Shown here: in pieces, positions 53,004 through 64,000 of the stretch | Numbering within the stretch: the stretch's first letter is position 1 | Layout of the letters: every line of letters begins with the position of its first letter | Assembly: GCF_900109115.1 (NCBI RefSeq) | Contig: NZ_FNYV01000004.1 | Span: forward strand, 496,001-560,000 | DNA from: Micromonospora phaseoli | Lineage (GTDB): Bacteria; Actinomycetota; Actinomycetes; Mycobacteriales; Micromonosporaceae | Direction: 5' to 3' | Length of the DNA: 64,000 nucleotides | The notes under the pieces: generated by a model | Databases searched by the model: none | Seen by the model: the letters and a program-made list of their open reading frames with translations, nothing else | Told to the model about the DNA's origin: nothing | Made by a program: the position numbers and the translations under genes

Positions 53004-54511
53004 GCGACCGCCTCCCGCGCGGTGCCGACCGCCAGGGCCACGACCTGCTCCTCGGTGGCGCCGCCGGGCAACTCCCCCGCGATGCGACCGTCGCGCATGA
53101 CGACGATCCGGTCACTCATTCCCAGCAGTTCCGGCAGGTCCGACGAGATCATCAGCACGGCCGCCCCGTCTCGGGCCAGGCGGCGGACGAGGTCGTGGAT
53201 GGCCGACTTGGCACCCACGTCGATGCCCCGGGTCGGCTCGTCGAAGAGCAGGATCAGCGGGTTGAGCGCGAGCCATCGGGCCAGTACGACCTTCTGCTGG
53301 TTGCCGCCGGACAGGAAGCGGATCTCCTGGTCGTCGCCCGCGGCGCGGACCTCCACGGCGGCGAGCAGCTCACGGATCCGGACGGTCCGGGCGGCGCGGC
53401 CGGACCGAGCGGCGAAGACCGCGCGGCTGGCGAGCAGCGCGTTGTCGAGCACCGACTGCCGGCCGACGATGCCTTCGCCCTTGCGGTCCTCGGTGACGTA
53501 GGCGATGCCGGCCCGCATCGCGGCGCGCGGCGAGCGCAGCCGGATCGGTGTGGCGTCGAGCCTGACCTCGCCGGTCGTGAACGGGGACACCCCGAAAAGC
53601 GCCCGGGCCAGCGCCGACCGGCCGGCGCCCTGCAGCCCACCGACACCGAGCACCTCGCCTGCCCGCAGCTCCAGGTCGACGCCGTGCAGTTTCCCGTTGC
53701 CCCCGGCGCGGACGGTGAGCCGGACCGGACCGAGGTCGTCGGCGCGGGCCCGGTCCGGGTAGTAGCTGGACAGCTCCCGACCGACCATGTGGCGCACCAG
53801 TTCGTCGGCGGTGGTGCCCGCCGTGGGTACGGTGGTCACCCGACGCCCGTCCTTGAGAACCGTGATCCGGCTGGACAGATCGAAGACCTCGGTGAGCCGG
53901 TGCGAGACGTACAGCAGACCGATGCCCCGATCCTGGAGCCGACGGACCAGCCCGTAGAGCAGCTCGACCTCGTGGTCGGCCAGCGACGCGGTCGGCTCGT
54001 CCATGATGAGCAGCTGTGCGTCCAGGGCGAGCGCCTTGGCTATCTCGACGACCTGCTGCTGGGCGACGCCGAGCCGTCCAACCCGGGCATCGGCCGGCAA
54101 CTCGGTCTCCCCGATCGAGACAAGCAGTTGCCGGGTGCGGCTGAGCATCTCCCGCCGGTCGACCAGCCCGCGGCGTACCGGCTCGTGTCCCAGGTAGACG
54201 TTCTCCGCGACGGTGCGCTCCGGCAACAGGTTGAACTCCTGGTGGATGATGCCGATGCCGGCCCGCTGCGCGTCGCGTGGACTGCGGAACGCGCGCGGCT
54301 CGCCGCCAAGCTCCACGGTGCCCTCGTCCGGGTGGTATCCACCCGAAACGATCTTCATGAGGGTGGACTTCCCCGCCCCGTTCTCACCGACGACGGCGTG
54401 GATCTCGCCCGGCGCGACATCGAGGTCGACACCGTCGAGGACTCGCACCCCGAGGAAGGACTTGCCGATGCCCCGCAGGGCGAGCAGCGGCGCCGGCCGC
54501 GGATCTGACAT
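53000..54511 (-). CDS. Sugar ABC transporter ATP-binding protein, tandem ABC domains (CUT2)
   Basis: 503 residues from the ATG at 54511. Two fused ATPase domains as in RbsA/XylG: the first (about 10-245) with Walker A GENGAGKST, a signature replaced by RLGVAQQQ, and Walker B LLIMDEPTASLADHE; the second (about 255-500) with degenerate Walker A GLQGAGRSA, signature LSGGNQQK and Walker B LILLFDEPTRGIDVG. A degenerate second site is normal in this family. It is first gene of the importer operon, followed with overlaps by both permeases, the binding protein and the isomerase. Confidence 0.96.
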   Translation of the reverse strand: MSDPRPAPLLALRGIGKSFLGVRVLDGVDLDVAPGEIHAVVGENGAGKSTLMKIVSGGYHPDEGTVELGGEPRAFRSPRDAQRAGIGIIHQEFNLLPERTVAENVYLGHEPVRRGLVDRREMLSRTRQLLVSIGETELPADARVGRLGVAQQQVVEIAKALALDAQLLIMDEPTASLADHEVELLYGLVRRLQDRGIGLLYVSHRLTEVFDLSSRITVLKDGRRVTTVPTAGTTADELVRHMVGRELSSYYPDRARADDLGPVRLTVRAGGNGKLHGVDLELRAGEVLGVGGLQGAGRSALARALFGVSPFTTGEVRLDATPIRLRSPRAAMRAGIAYVTEDRKGEGIVGRQSVLDNALLASRAVFAARSGRAARTVRIRELLAAVEVRAAGDDQEIRFLSGGNQQKVVLARWLALNPLILLFDEPTRGIDVGAKSAIHDLVRRLARDGAAVLMISSDLPELLGMSDRIVVMRDGRIAGELPGGATEEQVVALAVGTAREAVA

Positions 54512-55021
54512 GCAGGAGTCCTTACATCTAGTAGTCGTCGGCTGGGTAGCACTGGGCACCCGAGCCATCTTCTGACCGGCAAGCCGGCAAGCTTTCACTC
54601 CCGATCGGCGTACTTGATGTTCTCGTGCCCAAACTTTCGCTTGACACGAACGAAACATCACACGTATGAACATAGATGTTCGGGTATTGGTTCGCAATCC
54701 CTCGGCGTACAGCGACTTCAACCTCGGCTTCTCGATCGGCAGCGCCGCCGGGCGAGGAGCGAGACAGGGGACGCTCACGCCTGCGGCACCAGATGATGTG
54801 AGCGAGAACATCGACGGGCATCGGTGTTCAGTTCATCCCATGACCCCTGCCGACCACGGGACGGGCACAGCGCCAGATCACGCTGTGTGACTTCCTGCGG
54901 CGCTGACTGCCGTTGCGGCGGACGGCACGACGACCGACCTGACACTCGTGCCTGCGTGTCGCGAGACGCGACTGGCCCGTGGCCGCACACCCCCGTTGCT
55001 CCGCCCTGACTAGGAGACGGC
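54512..55021. other. 510-bp divergent regulatory region between importer and secreted oxidase genes
   Basis: No convincing gene. It separates the leftward importer operon from the rightward secreted-protein genes. The 54600-54700 part is markedly AT-richer and carries a good promoter and a palindrome. A short frame starting at 54666 overlaps that promoter and shows no conserved features. Confidence 0.6.
54641..54681 (+). promoter_or_regulatory. Promoter with overlapping palindromic operator
   Basis: TTGACA (54641-54646), an 18-bp spacer and TATGAA (54665-54670) form a good rightward sigma-70-type promoter. The palindrome GAACAT-AG-ATGTTC (54668-54681, perfect arms) overlaps the -10 and start region, an ideal repressor position. 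The distance to the ATG at 55022 implies a leader of about 340 bases. Another GATGTTCTCG lies at 54616-54625. Confidence 0.58.
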
Positions 55022-58000
55022 ATGCGTCGCAACACAATGCTCATCGGAGTGATCGCGGGTCTGCTACTCGCGCTCGCGCTCGTCCATCCGGCATCGGCGG
55101 CTCCGGCCTTCCGGGCCCTGCTGTTCACCAAGACCACCGGCTACCGGCACGACTCGATCCCCGCGGGGATCTCGATGTTTCAACAGCAGGCGGTGAGCGA
55201 CAACTTCGAGCTGGTGCACAGCGAGGACTCCGCCGTCTTCACCCCGGCCAACCTCGCCACCTTCGACGTCCTCATCATGTTCCAGACCTCGGGCATGGTG
55301 TGGACCTCGGCGGCCCAACGCCAGGCCGTGGAGGGCTTCCTGGCCAGCGGGAAGGGCATCGTCGCCATCCACAACGCCACGGACATGGGCATCGAGGCCG
55401 AGTACCCCTGGTGGGACCAGACCGTGAACGCCGGCGCTCACATGCCAGAGCACTCACCCGGTGTGCTGCCCGGCACCGCCATCGTCGCGGACCGGAAACA
55501 CCCGTCGACGGCCAGCCTGCCGGACCGCTGGAACCGCAGCGAGGAGTGGTACAACTTCGACAAGAACCCGCGCGGCGAGGTACACGTCCTGGTGACCGCC
55601 GACGAGCGCACGTACAACCCGGGCTCCCGGGCGATGGGCCCCGACCACCCGATCTCTTGGTGCCGTAACACCGGCGGCGGTCGGGTCTGGGCCACCGCTA
55701 TGGGTCACGCGATCGCGTCCTACAGCGAGACCCACTTCCGCAATCACGTCCTCGGCGGGGTGAAGTGGGCCGCCGGCAACCAGCCGGGCGACTGTGGCGG
55801 CACCGTCTGGGGCAACTTCGAGAAGCGGACCCTCGACAGCAATACCGTCGACCCGATGGCGCTGGCCGTGGCACCCGACGGCCGGGTGCTCTACGTCCAG
55901 CGTGGCGGCCAGGTCAAGATCTTCAAGCCGAGCACCAGCAGCACGGTCACCGCCGGCACGCTGAGCGTCTACACCGGAGGTGAGGACGGGCTCACCGGGC
56001 TGGCGCTCGACCCGAACTTCGCCAGCAACGGGTACGTCTACCTGTACCACTCACCGGCCAGCAGCTCGACCGACGTCAACCGGGTCTCCCGCTACACCCT
56101 CACCGGTGACACGTTGAACATGTCCAGCGGGGTCACCATCATCGACATCCCGGCGTACCGGGACCGGACGTACCCCGAGCCCGGCCACACCGGTGGGTAC
56201 ATCGACTTCGGGCCGGACGGCAACCTCTACATCGGCACCGGCGACGACGTGGCACCGAACCTCGACCCCAACTGGCAGGGCTACGCCCCGCTGGACTGGC
56301 GCTCGGGCAAACACATGCTCGACGCGGCGCGTACCGCCGGCAACACCAACGACCTACGCGGAAAGCTGCTGCGCGTCCGGCCCTCCGCCAGCGGCGGCTA
56401 CACCATCCCGTCGGGCAACCTCTACCCGCAGGGTACGGCGCAGACCCGGCCGGAGATCTACGCGATGGGCTTCCGCAACCCGTTCCGCTTCTCGATCGAC
56501 CCGGCCAACGGCTGGGTCTACCTGGCCGACTACGGACCGGACCGGAACCCACCGACCACCAACCGGGGCCCTGAGGGTCTCGTCGAACTCAACGTGATCA
56601 AGGCGCCGGGCAACTACGGCTGGCCGTTCTGCCATGGCGACAACCAGCCGTACGCGCCGTACAACCCGGACACCGGCGTGGTCGGTGCCAAGTTCAACTG
56701 CGCCGCGCCGGTCAACAACTCGCCGAACAACACCGGCCTGACCAACCTCCGGCCGGTCGTCGCGCCCAACATGTGGTACGGCTACGGCAACTCGCAGACC
56801 TTCCCCGAACTCGGATCCGGCGGCTCCGGACCGATGGGTGGGCCGGTGTACCGCTACGACGCCGCGAACCCGTCCGCGACGAAGTTCCCGCCCTACTACG
56901 ACGGCGTCCACTTCTTCTACGAGTGGTCGCGCAGCTACATCAAGGAGGTCCACTTCGACTCGGCCACCGCGGTCACCCGCACCAACCCGTTCCTGCCCAC
57001 CAGCAGCTTCAACAAGCCGATGGACCTCGAGTTCGGCCCGGACGGCTCGCTCTACCTGCTGGAGTGGGGCACCAACTTCGGTGGTGGCAACAGCGACTCG
57101 GGCCTGTACCGGATCGACTACGTCCAGGGCGGCCGGTCCCCGATCGCCAAGGCCACCGGCACCCCCACCAGCGGCAACGCCCCGCTGACCGTGCAGTTCT
57201 CCAGCGCGGGATCGATGGATCCCGACCCCGGTGACACGATCAGCTACCAGTGGACGTTCGGCGACGGCACCACCTCGACGGCGGCCAACCCGTCGAAGGT
57301 CTACACCAGCAACGGCAACTACACGGCGCAGTTGAAGGTCACCGACAGCTCGGGCAAGACCGGCTTCGCCAACGTGCAGATCACCGTCGGCAACACCGCT
57401 CCGGTGGTCACCATCACCACGCCGGCCAACGGTGGCATGCTCACCTTCGGCGACCGGGTCTCGTACCAGATCACCGTCTCCGACCCGGGCGGCGCAGCGA
57501 TCGACTGCAGCAAGGTCTTCCTCAACCCGGCCCTCGGGCACGACGACCACGCGCACGAGACCACGGACTACGCCGGCTGCTCCGGGACCATCCCCACCGA
57601 CCTGCTCGGCGGGCACCCGGACGGCGCCAACCTGTTCTACGTGCTCAACGCGCGCTACACCGACAACGGTGGAGCGGGCGGCGCGGCCCCACTCACCGGC
57701 CGGGCCCAGGTGATCCTCCAGCCCAAGCACAAGCAGGCCGAGTACTACAGCAGCCAGTCCGGCACCCGGATCATCGACCAGGCCGGCGCCCAGAGCGGCA
57801 AGCGCGTCGGGGACATCTCCAACAACGACTGGATCGCCTTCACCCCGATGAGCCTGTCCGGCATCAACACCGTGAGCTACCGGCTGTCGTCGCCCTCCGG
57901 CGGCGGATCGATCGAGCTGCGGGCCGGCTCGCCGACCGGCACGGTGCTGGCCACCACGCCGGTGCCGAGCACCGGCGGTTGGGACAACTACCAGTCCACA

Positions 58001-58573
58001 CCGCCGGTGAACGTCACAGCCCTCGCCGGTACCCACACCCTGTACCTGGTCTTCAAGGGCAGCGGCAACAACTGGTTCGACCTCGACTCGCACACCTTCG
58101 GCGGCCCCGGAGTGGGCGTCGGTGACACCGGCGGCAGCGGTATCGCCGGCCGGACGTGGACGATCACCGCGCAACACAGCAACAAGCTGATGGACGTCAG
58201 CGGTGTGTCCACCGCCGACGGCGCACAGATCCACCAGTGGGCGGCCACCGGTGGCAACAACCAGAAGTGGCAGGCGGTCGACGCCGGCGGCGGTGCCGTG
58301 TACCTCAAGGCCGTGCACAGCGGCAAGTGCGCGGAGGTGATCGGCGGCTCCAGCACGCCGGGAGCCTTCCTCCAGCAGGCCACCTGCAACAACAGCAACC
58401 AGCAGAAGTTCACCGCCACGGCGACCGGGACCTCCGGGGTGTACACGGTGCGGAGCGTGCCCAGCGGGCTCTGCCTGGACGTCAACACCGCCGCCACCAC
58501 CGACGGCGCCCGGCTGTTGCAGTGGAACTGCCACGGGGCGACCAACCAGCAGTGGCGGTTCGCCCTGGCATGA
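55022..58573 (+). CDS. Secreted ThuA-GSDH fusion with PKD, CBM6-like and ricin-type modules
   Basis: 1,183 residues, ATG with AGGAG. Signal peptide 1-27. ThuA domain about 30-255 (ALLFTKTTGYRHDSI, VWTSAAQRQAVEGFLASGKG, IVAIHNATD, EEWYNF, PISWCRNTGGGRVWATAMGH). GSDH-type six-bladed dehydrogenase about 263-700 (PMALAVAPDGRVLYVQRGG, YTGGEDGLTGLALDP, GGYIDFGPDGNLYIGTGDD, IYAMGFRNPFRF, DYGPD). PKD about 706-790, a linked Ig-like region with HDDHAHE, CBM6-like about 901-1035 (QAEYYSSQSG), ricin trefoil 1042-1183. GSDH domains are PQQ-type quinoprotein sugar dehydrogenases; ThuA belongs to trehalose and 3-keto-sugar metabolism. The fusion suggests oxidation and further cleavage of a bound glycan outside the cell. 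No PQQ genes are in the window. Confidence 0.92.
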   Translation: MRRNTMLIGVIAGLLLALALVHPASAAPAFRALLFTKTTGYRHDSIPAGISMFQQQAVSDNFELVHSEDSAVFTPANLATFDVLIMFQTSGMVWTSAAQRQAVEGFLASGKGIVAIHNATDMGIEAEYPWWDQTVNAGAHMPEHSPGVLPGTAIVADRKHPSTASLPDRWNRSEEWYNFDKNPRGEVHVLVTADERTYNPGSRAMGPDHPISWCRNTGGGRVWATAMGHAIASYSETHFRNHVLGGVKWAAGNQPGDCGGTVWGNFEKRTLDSNTVDPMALAVAPDGRVLYVQRGGQVKIFKPSTSSTVTAGTLSVYTGGEDGLTGLALDPNFASNGYVYLYHSPASSSTDVNRVSRYTLTGDTLNMSSGVTIIDIPAYRDRTYPEPGHTGGYIDFGPDGNLYIGTGDDVAPNLDPNWQGYAPLDWRSGKHMLDAARTAGNTNDLRGKLLRVRPSASGGYTIPSGNLYPQGTAQTRPEIYAMGFRNPFRFSIDPANGWVYLADYGPDRNPPTTNRGPEGLVELNVIKAPGNYGWPFCHGDNQPYAPYNPDTGVVGAKFNCAAPVNNSPNNTGLTNLRPVVAPNMWYGYGNSQTFPELGSGGSGPMGGPVYRYDAANPSATKFPPYYDGVHFFYEWSRSYIKEVHFDSATAVTRTNPFLPTSSFNKPMDLEFGPDGSLYLLEWGTNFGGGNSDSGLYRIDYVQGGRSPIAKATGTPTSGNAPLTVQFSSAGSMDPDPGDTISYQWTFGDGTTSTAANPSKVYTSNGNYTAQLKVTDSSGKTGFANVQITVGNTAPVVTITTPANGGMLTFGDRVSYQITVSDPGGAAIDCSKVFLNPALGHDDHAHETTDYAGCSGTIPTDLLGGHPDGANLFYVLNARYTDNGGAGGAAPLTGRAQVILQPKHKQAEYYSSQSGTRIIDQAGAQSGKRVGDISNNDWIAFTPMSLSGINTVSYRLSSPSGGGSIELRAGSPTGTVLATTPVPSTGGWDNYQSTPPVNVTALAGTHTLYLVFKGSGNNWFDLDSHTFGGPGVGVGDTGGSGIAGRTWTITAQHSNKLMDVSGVSTADGAQIHQWAATGGNNQKWQAVDAGGGAVYLKAVHSGKCAEVIGGSSTPGAFLQQATCNNSNQQKFTATATGTSGVYTVRSVPSGLCLDVNTAATTDGARLLQWNCHGATNQQWRFALA

Positions 58574-58655
58574 CACACCGCGTCTACCCCACCCGCGGTG
58601 CGGGCAGACGCCCGATTCGTCGATGAGCCCCGGCGGCGCGGCAAGCCCATCGACA

Positions 58656-58695
58656 GGTGGCCTCCGACCGGCCGACCAGCCGGTCGGAGGCCACC
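58656..58695 (+). terminator. Hairpin terminator after the ThuA-GSDH gene
   Basis: Perfect 17-bp arms (58656-58672 and 58679-58695) around a 6-base loop, 83 bp after the stop. No T-run. It implies that the next gene has its own promoter in the remaining about 100 bp. Confidence 0.78.
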
Positions 58696-58793
58696 GGTAA
58701 CCACCAACCCCACACCACCGCGGCACCCCCGCCACGACCCCGGCGCACCCTCGCCGGCCTGGCACCAGCAGTCAGGAAGGAACACACACCACC

Positions 58794-61643
58794 ATGTCTG
58801 TACTCCACACGACGTTCGGCCGGCGGATCTCGTCGGCCGGCTCCGCGCTGCTCATGGTGGCTGCCGCCGGTGCGATCGCCGTCGCCGGCAGCCCCACACC
58901 CGCCGCGGCCGTCATCAACGCCGCGGACTACCAACAGGTCACCCTGGCCAAGGGGCTCGCCGAGATGGGCGAGCCGATGAGCCTCGCGGTGCTGCCCGAC
59001 CGCTCGGTGCTGCACACCGCCCGCAACGGCACGCTGCGGCGTACCGACGCGGCCGGCAACACCGCCGTGATCGGCACCCTCGCCGTCTACTCGCACGACG
59101 AGGACGGGCTCCAAGGCGTCGGGGTGGACCCGAACTTCACGTCCAACCGGCACATCTACCTCTACTACGCCCCGCCACTGAGCACACCCGGCGGGGACGC
59201 CCCGGGCACCGGCACCAACTGGTCCTCCTGGCAGGGCGTCAACCGGCTCTCGCGGTTCACCCTCAACTCCGACTGGAGCCTCAACCGGACCAGCGAGGTG
59301 ACCATCCTCGACGTGGCGGCCGACCGAGGCCAGTGTTGCCACGCCGGTGGGGACATCGACTTCGACGCCGCGGGCAACCTCTACCTGTCCACCGGCGACG
59401 ACACCAACCCCTTCGAGTCGGCCGGGTACTCGCCGATCGACGAACGGACCAACCGCAACCCGGCGTACGACGCGCAGCGCAGCGCCGCCAACAGCAACGA
59501 CCTGCGCGGCAAGATCCTCCGGATCAAGGTCAACGCCAACGGGACGTACTCGATCCCGGCCGGCAACATGTTCGCCCCCGGCACGGCGCGGACCCGTCCG
59601 GAGATCTACGCGATGGGATTCCGCAACCCGTTCCGGATGAGCGTCGACAAGGCCACCGGAGTCGTCTACGTCGGTGACTACGGCCCGGACGCCGGGGTCA
59701 CCAGCAACCGGGGACCAAGTGGGCAGGTCGAGTTCAACCGGGTCACCGGGCCCGGCTTCTACGGCTGGCCGTACTGCACCGGCACCAACACCAGCAGCGA
59801 GACCTACGCGGAGTGGGACTTCAGCAGCAACTCCGCCGGCCCCAGGTACAACTGCACCGGCGGCCCGACGAACAACTCGTTCCGCAACACCGGCCTGTCC
59901 ACCCTGCCCGGGGCGAAACCGGCCTGGATCAGGTACGCGGGCGACGCCGGCAGCCCGTCGGAGTTCGGCGGCGGCTCCGAGTCACCGATGGCCGGGCCGG
60001 TCTACCGGTACGACCCGAACAACCCCTCCACCACCAAGTTCCCGCAGTCGCTGCACGGGCAGTTCTTCGCCGGGGAGTTCGGCCGAGGCTGGATCAAGCC
60101 GATCCAGATCAACGCCGACGGATCCCGGGGCGCCATCGACAACTTTCCCTGGGTCGGCAAGCAGGTCATGGACATGGCCTTCGGTCCGGACGGCGCGCTG
60201 TACGTGCTCGACTACGGCACCGGCTTCTACAACGGCGACGCCAACTCGGCGCTGTACCGCTTCGACTACGTCGGTCCCGCCGGCAACCGCGCGCCGACCG
60301 CCGTGGCCAGCGCCGACAAGACCTCCGGCCAGGCCCCGCTGACGGTGAACTTCTCCTCGGCCGGATCGTCGGACCCGGAGGGCGGGGCGCTGACCCACTC
60401 GTGGAACTTCGGCGACGGCACCACCTCGACCGCGGCGAACCCGAGCAAGACGTACGCCACGAACGGCACCTACAACGTCACGCTCACCGTCCGGGACCCG
60501 CAGGGCGCCACCGGCACCGCCAACGTGCAGATCGGCGTCGGCAACACCGCCCCGACGGTGACCATCACCAGCCCGGTCAACGGCACGCTCTTCTCCTACG
60601 GCGACACGGTGCCGTACACCATCACCGTCAGCGACCCGGAGGACGCGGCGATCGACTGCGCCCGGGTCAAACTGACCTACGTGCTCGGCCACGACCAGCA
60701 CGGCCACTCGATCACCTCGAAGAACGGCTGCTCCGGCTCGATCACCATCCCGGTCGACGGTGAACACGACGACGCGGCGAACATCTTCGGCGTCTTCGAC
60801 GCCGAGTACACCGACAACGGCGGGTTGACCACCCACAAGCAGCACACCCTCCAGCCACGCAAGCGGCAGGCGGAGCACTACAAGACCTCCTCCGGCGTCG
60901 CGACCTTCGGCAAGGCCACCGCCGAGGGCGGCACCACGGTCGGCAACATCGAGAACGGCGACTGGATCGCGTTCGAACCGTACCGGCTCGACAACGCCAC
61001 CTCGTTCACCGCCCGCGTCTCCTCCGCCGGCTCCGGCGGCACCCTCCAGCTGCGGGCCGGCTCCCCCACCGGCACCGTGCTCGGCTCGGCGACGGTGCCG
61101 AACACCGGTGGCTGGGAGACCTTCACCACCGTCACCGGCAACCTGACCGGAGCGCCGGCCGGCACCACCACGCTCTACCTGACCTTCGCCGGCGGCACCG
61201 GTTTCCTCTACGACGTCGACACGTTCACCATCAACACCGGTACCACGACACCGCCGCCGACCGGGGTGGGGCGGATCCTCGGGCTCGGCGGCAAGTGCCT
61301 GACCGTGTCGAACGGCTCCAGCGCCGACGGCACCCAGATCCAGATCTCCACCTGCACCGGCGGCACCAACCAGCAGTGGACGGTGACCCCCAACAGCACC
61401 ATCAAGGCCCTCAACAAGTGCCTGGACATCAACGGCAACTCCTCGGCCGACGGCACCAAGATCCAGTTGTGGACCTGCAACGGCGGGCCCAACCAGAACT
61501 GGTCGACACAGACCGACGGCTCGCTGCGCAACCCGCAGACCGCCAAGTGCCTGGACGTCTCCGGCAACAACTCCGCCGACGGCACCATCGTGCACCTGTG
61601 GAGCTGCAACGGCGGCGCCAACCAGAAGTGGACCCTGCCCTGA
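58794..61643 (+). CDS. Secreted GSDH-type sugar dehydrogenase with PKD, CBM6-like and ricin-type modules
   Basis: 949 residues, ATG with AGGAAGG upstream. Signal peptide about 1-37. GSDH propeller about 40-497 (MSLAVLPDRSVLHTARNG, YSHDEDGLQGVGVDPNF, AGGDIDFDAAGNLYLSTGDD, EIYAMGFRNPFRM, DYGPDAG). PKD about 500-590 (PLTVNFSSAGSSDPEGG), Ig-like region with GHDQHGHS, CBM6-like about 690-820 (RQAEHYKTSSG), ricin trefoil 824-949 with QQW/QNW/QKW turns. It shares the GSDH-PKD-CBM6-ricin plan with the preceding gene but lacks ThuA. It probably oxidises a free sugar hydroxyl using PQQ. The ricin module is nearly identical to that of the next gene. Confidence 0.93.
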   Translation: MSVLHTTFGRRISSAGSALLMVAAAGAIAVAGSPTPAAAVINAADYQQVTLAKGLAEMGEPMSLAVLPDRSVLHTARNGTLRRTDAAGNTAVIGTLAVYSHDEDGLQGVGVDPNFTSNRHIYLYYAPPLSTPGGDAPGTGTNWSSWQGVNRLSRFTLNSDWSLNRTSEVTILDVAADRGQCCHAGGDIDFDAAGNLYLSTGDDTNPFESAGYSPIDERTNRNPAYDAQRSAANSNDLRGKILRIKVNANGTYSIPAGNMFAPGTARTRPEIYAMGFRNPFRMSVDKATGVVYVGDYGPDAGVTSNRGPSGQVEFNRVTGPGFYGWPYCTGTNTSSETYAEWDFSSNSAGPRYNCTGGPTNNSFRNTGLSTLPGAKPAWIRYAGDAGSPSEFGGGSESPMAGPVYRYDPNNPSTTKFPQSLHGQFFAGEFGRGWIKPIQINADGSRGAIDNFPWVGKQVMDMAFGPDGALYVLDYGTGFYNGDANSALYRFDYVGPAGNRAPTAVASADKTSGQAPLTVNFSSAGSSDPEGGALTHSWNFGDGTTSTAANPSKTYATNGTYNVTLTVRDPQGATGTANVQIGVGNTAPTVTITSPVNGTLFSYGDTVPYTITVSDPEDAAIDCARVKLTYVLGHDQHGHSITSKNGCSGSITIPVDGEHDDAANIFGVFDAEYTDNGGLTTHKQHTLQPRKRQAEHYKTSSGVATFGKATAEGGTTVGNIENGDWIAFEPYRLDNATSFTARVSSAGSGGTLQLRAGSPTGTVLGSATVPNTGGWETFTTVTGNLTGAPAGTTTLYLTFAGGTGFLYDVDTFTINTGTTTPPPTGVGRILGLGGKCLTVSNGSSADGTQIQISTCTGGTNQQWTVTPNSTIKALNKCLDINGNSSADGTKIQLWTCNGGPNQNWSTQTDGSLRNPQTAKCLDVSGNNSADGTIVHLWSCNGGANQKWTLP
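61324..61408 (+). repeat. 85-bp exact direct repeat in ricin module, copy 1
   Basis: Identical base for base to 63532-63616. It encodes the first ricin repeat; the flanking sequence is also very similar. Confidence 0.85.
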
Positions 61644-63851
<2,208 letters not shown>

Positions 63852-63868
63852 CCCGCTGAGAACACGGT

Positions 63869-63900
63869 CCCCTCGCCGTCGTGGTCACGGCGGCGAGGGG
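63869..63900 (+). terminator. Hairpin terminator after the ThuA-DUF1080 gene
   Basis: Perfect 10-bp arms CCCCTCGCCG (63869-63878) and CGGCGAGGGG (63891-63900), 17 bp after the stop. The remaining 100 bp of the window contain nothing recognisable. Confidence 0.65.
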
Positions 63901-64000
63901 CCGCGGTCCACTCCGGTGGGCGAACCGCCGCCACCGCACCGGACGGGCCTGGTCGGGGCCGACGCCCGCGTTTCCCTATCCGGGCGGTGGCGCCGCGAGC

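Noticed and set aside
54666..54890. Possible small leaderless gene starting at the ATG inside the promoter palindrome
   Set aside because: Overlaps the -10 element itself, no ribosome site, composition not coding-like.

Overview
The window is very GC-rich actinomycete DNA: GTG starts, strong GC3 bias, long shadow reading frames on the opposite strands, AfsR/SARP regulation, and many secreted multi-domain carbohydrate enzymes. Two copies of a 54-bp palindromic element of the kind scattered through Micromonospora genomes point to Micromonospora or a close relative. That assignment is inference.

Region 1 (1-17.1 kb) is a pectin/uronate utilisation locus. A leftward group holds a LacI regulator, a CUT1 sugar ABC importer (binding protein and two permeases, no ATPase), a YesL-like membrane protein and a PmoA-like (DUF6807) protein. 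A divergent rightward operon has overlapping stop/start codons: Gfo/Idh/MocA oxidoreductase, glucuronate isomerase (uxaC), a fuconate-dehydratase-like enolase-superfamily enzyme, a UxuB-like polyol dehydrogenase and a second Gfo/Idh/MocA protein. Two family-1 pectate lyases follow. Two related palindromic operators lie in the divergent promoter.

Region 2 (17.1-37.8 kb) starts with an APH-fold kinase and a nitroreductase. It then holds a compact biosynthetic cluster: a stand-alone condensation-domain protein divergent from a large SARP regulator, then one 3,986-residue hybrid megasynthase. I read its order as FAAL-ACP-KS-(degenerate AT)-KR-ACP-C-A-PCP-C-(AAR-like reductase). The last domain resembles cyanobacterial acyl-ACP reductase and is not the usual SDR-type terminal reductase. 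The predicted product class is a 3-hydroxyacyl amino-acid aldehyde or derivative (inference). A small eight-cysteine DUF1540-like protein and a DUF2470-like protein follow, with candidate iron boxes, then a two-domain VOC protein.

Region 3 (37.8-46.5 kb) has a Tat-exported beta-propeller glycosidase-like protein divergent from a LacI-controlled operon (FAD oxidoreductase, CUT1 binding protein, two permeases), then a divergent methyltransferase / XRE-cupin regulator pair.

Region 4 (46.5-64 kb) looks like a secreted oxidative sugar-processing locus. Leftward: a CUT2 (ribose-type) ABC importer, a TIM-barrel sugar isomerase/epimerase and a secreted beta-helix/ricin-lectin protein. Rightward: three large secreted proteins built from a shared kit of ThuA, GSDH-type dehydrogenase, DUF1080, PKD, CBM6-like and ricin-type modules. 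ThuA and DUF1080 belong to 3-keto-glycoside metabolism, so the locus may oxidise, cleave, import and epimerise glycosides outside classical hydrolysis. That reading, and the megasynthase, are the two most interesting points of the window.
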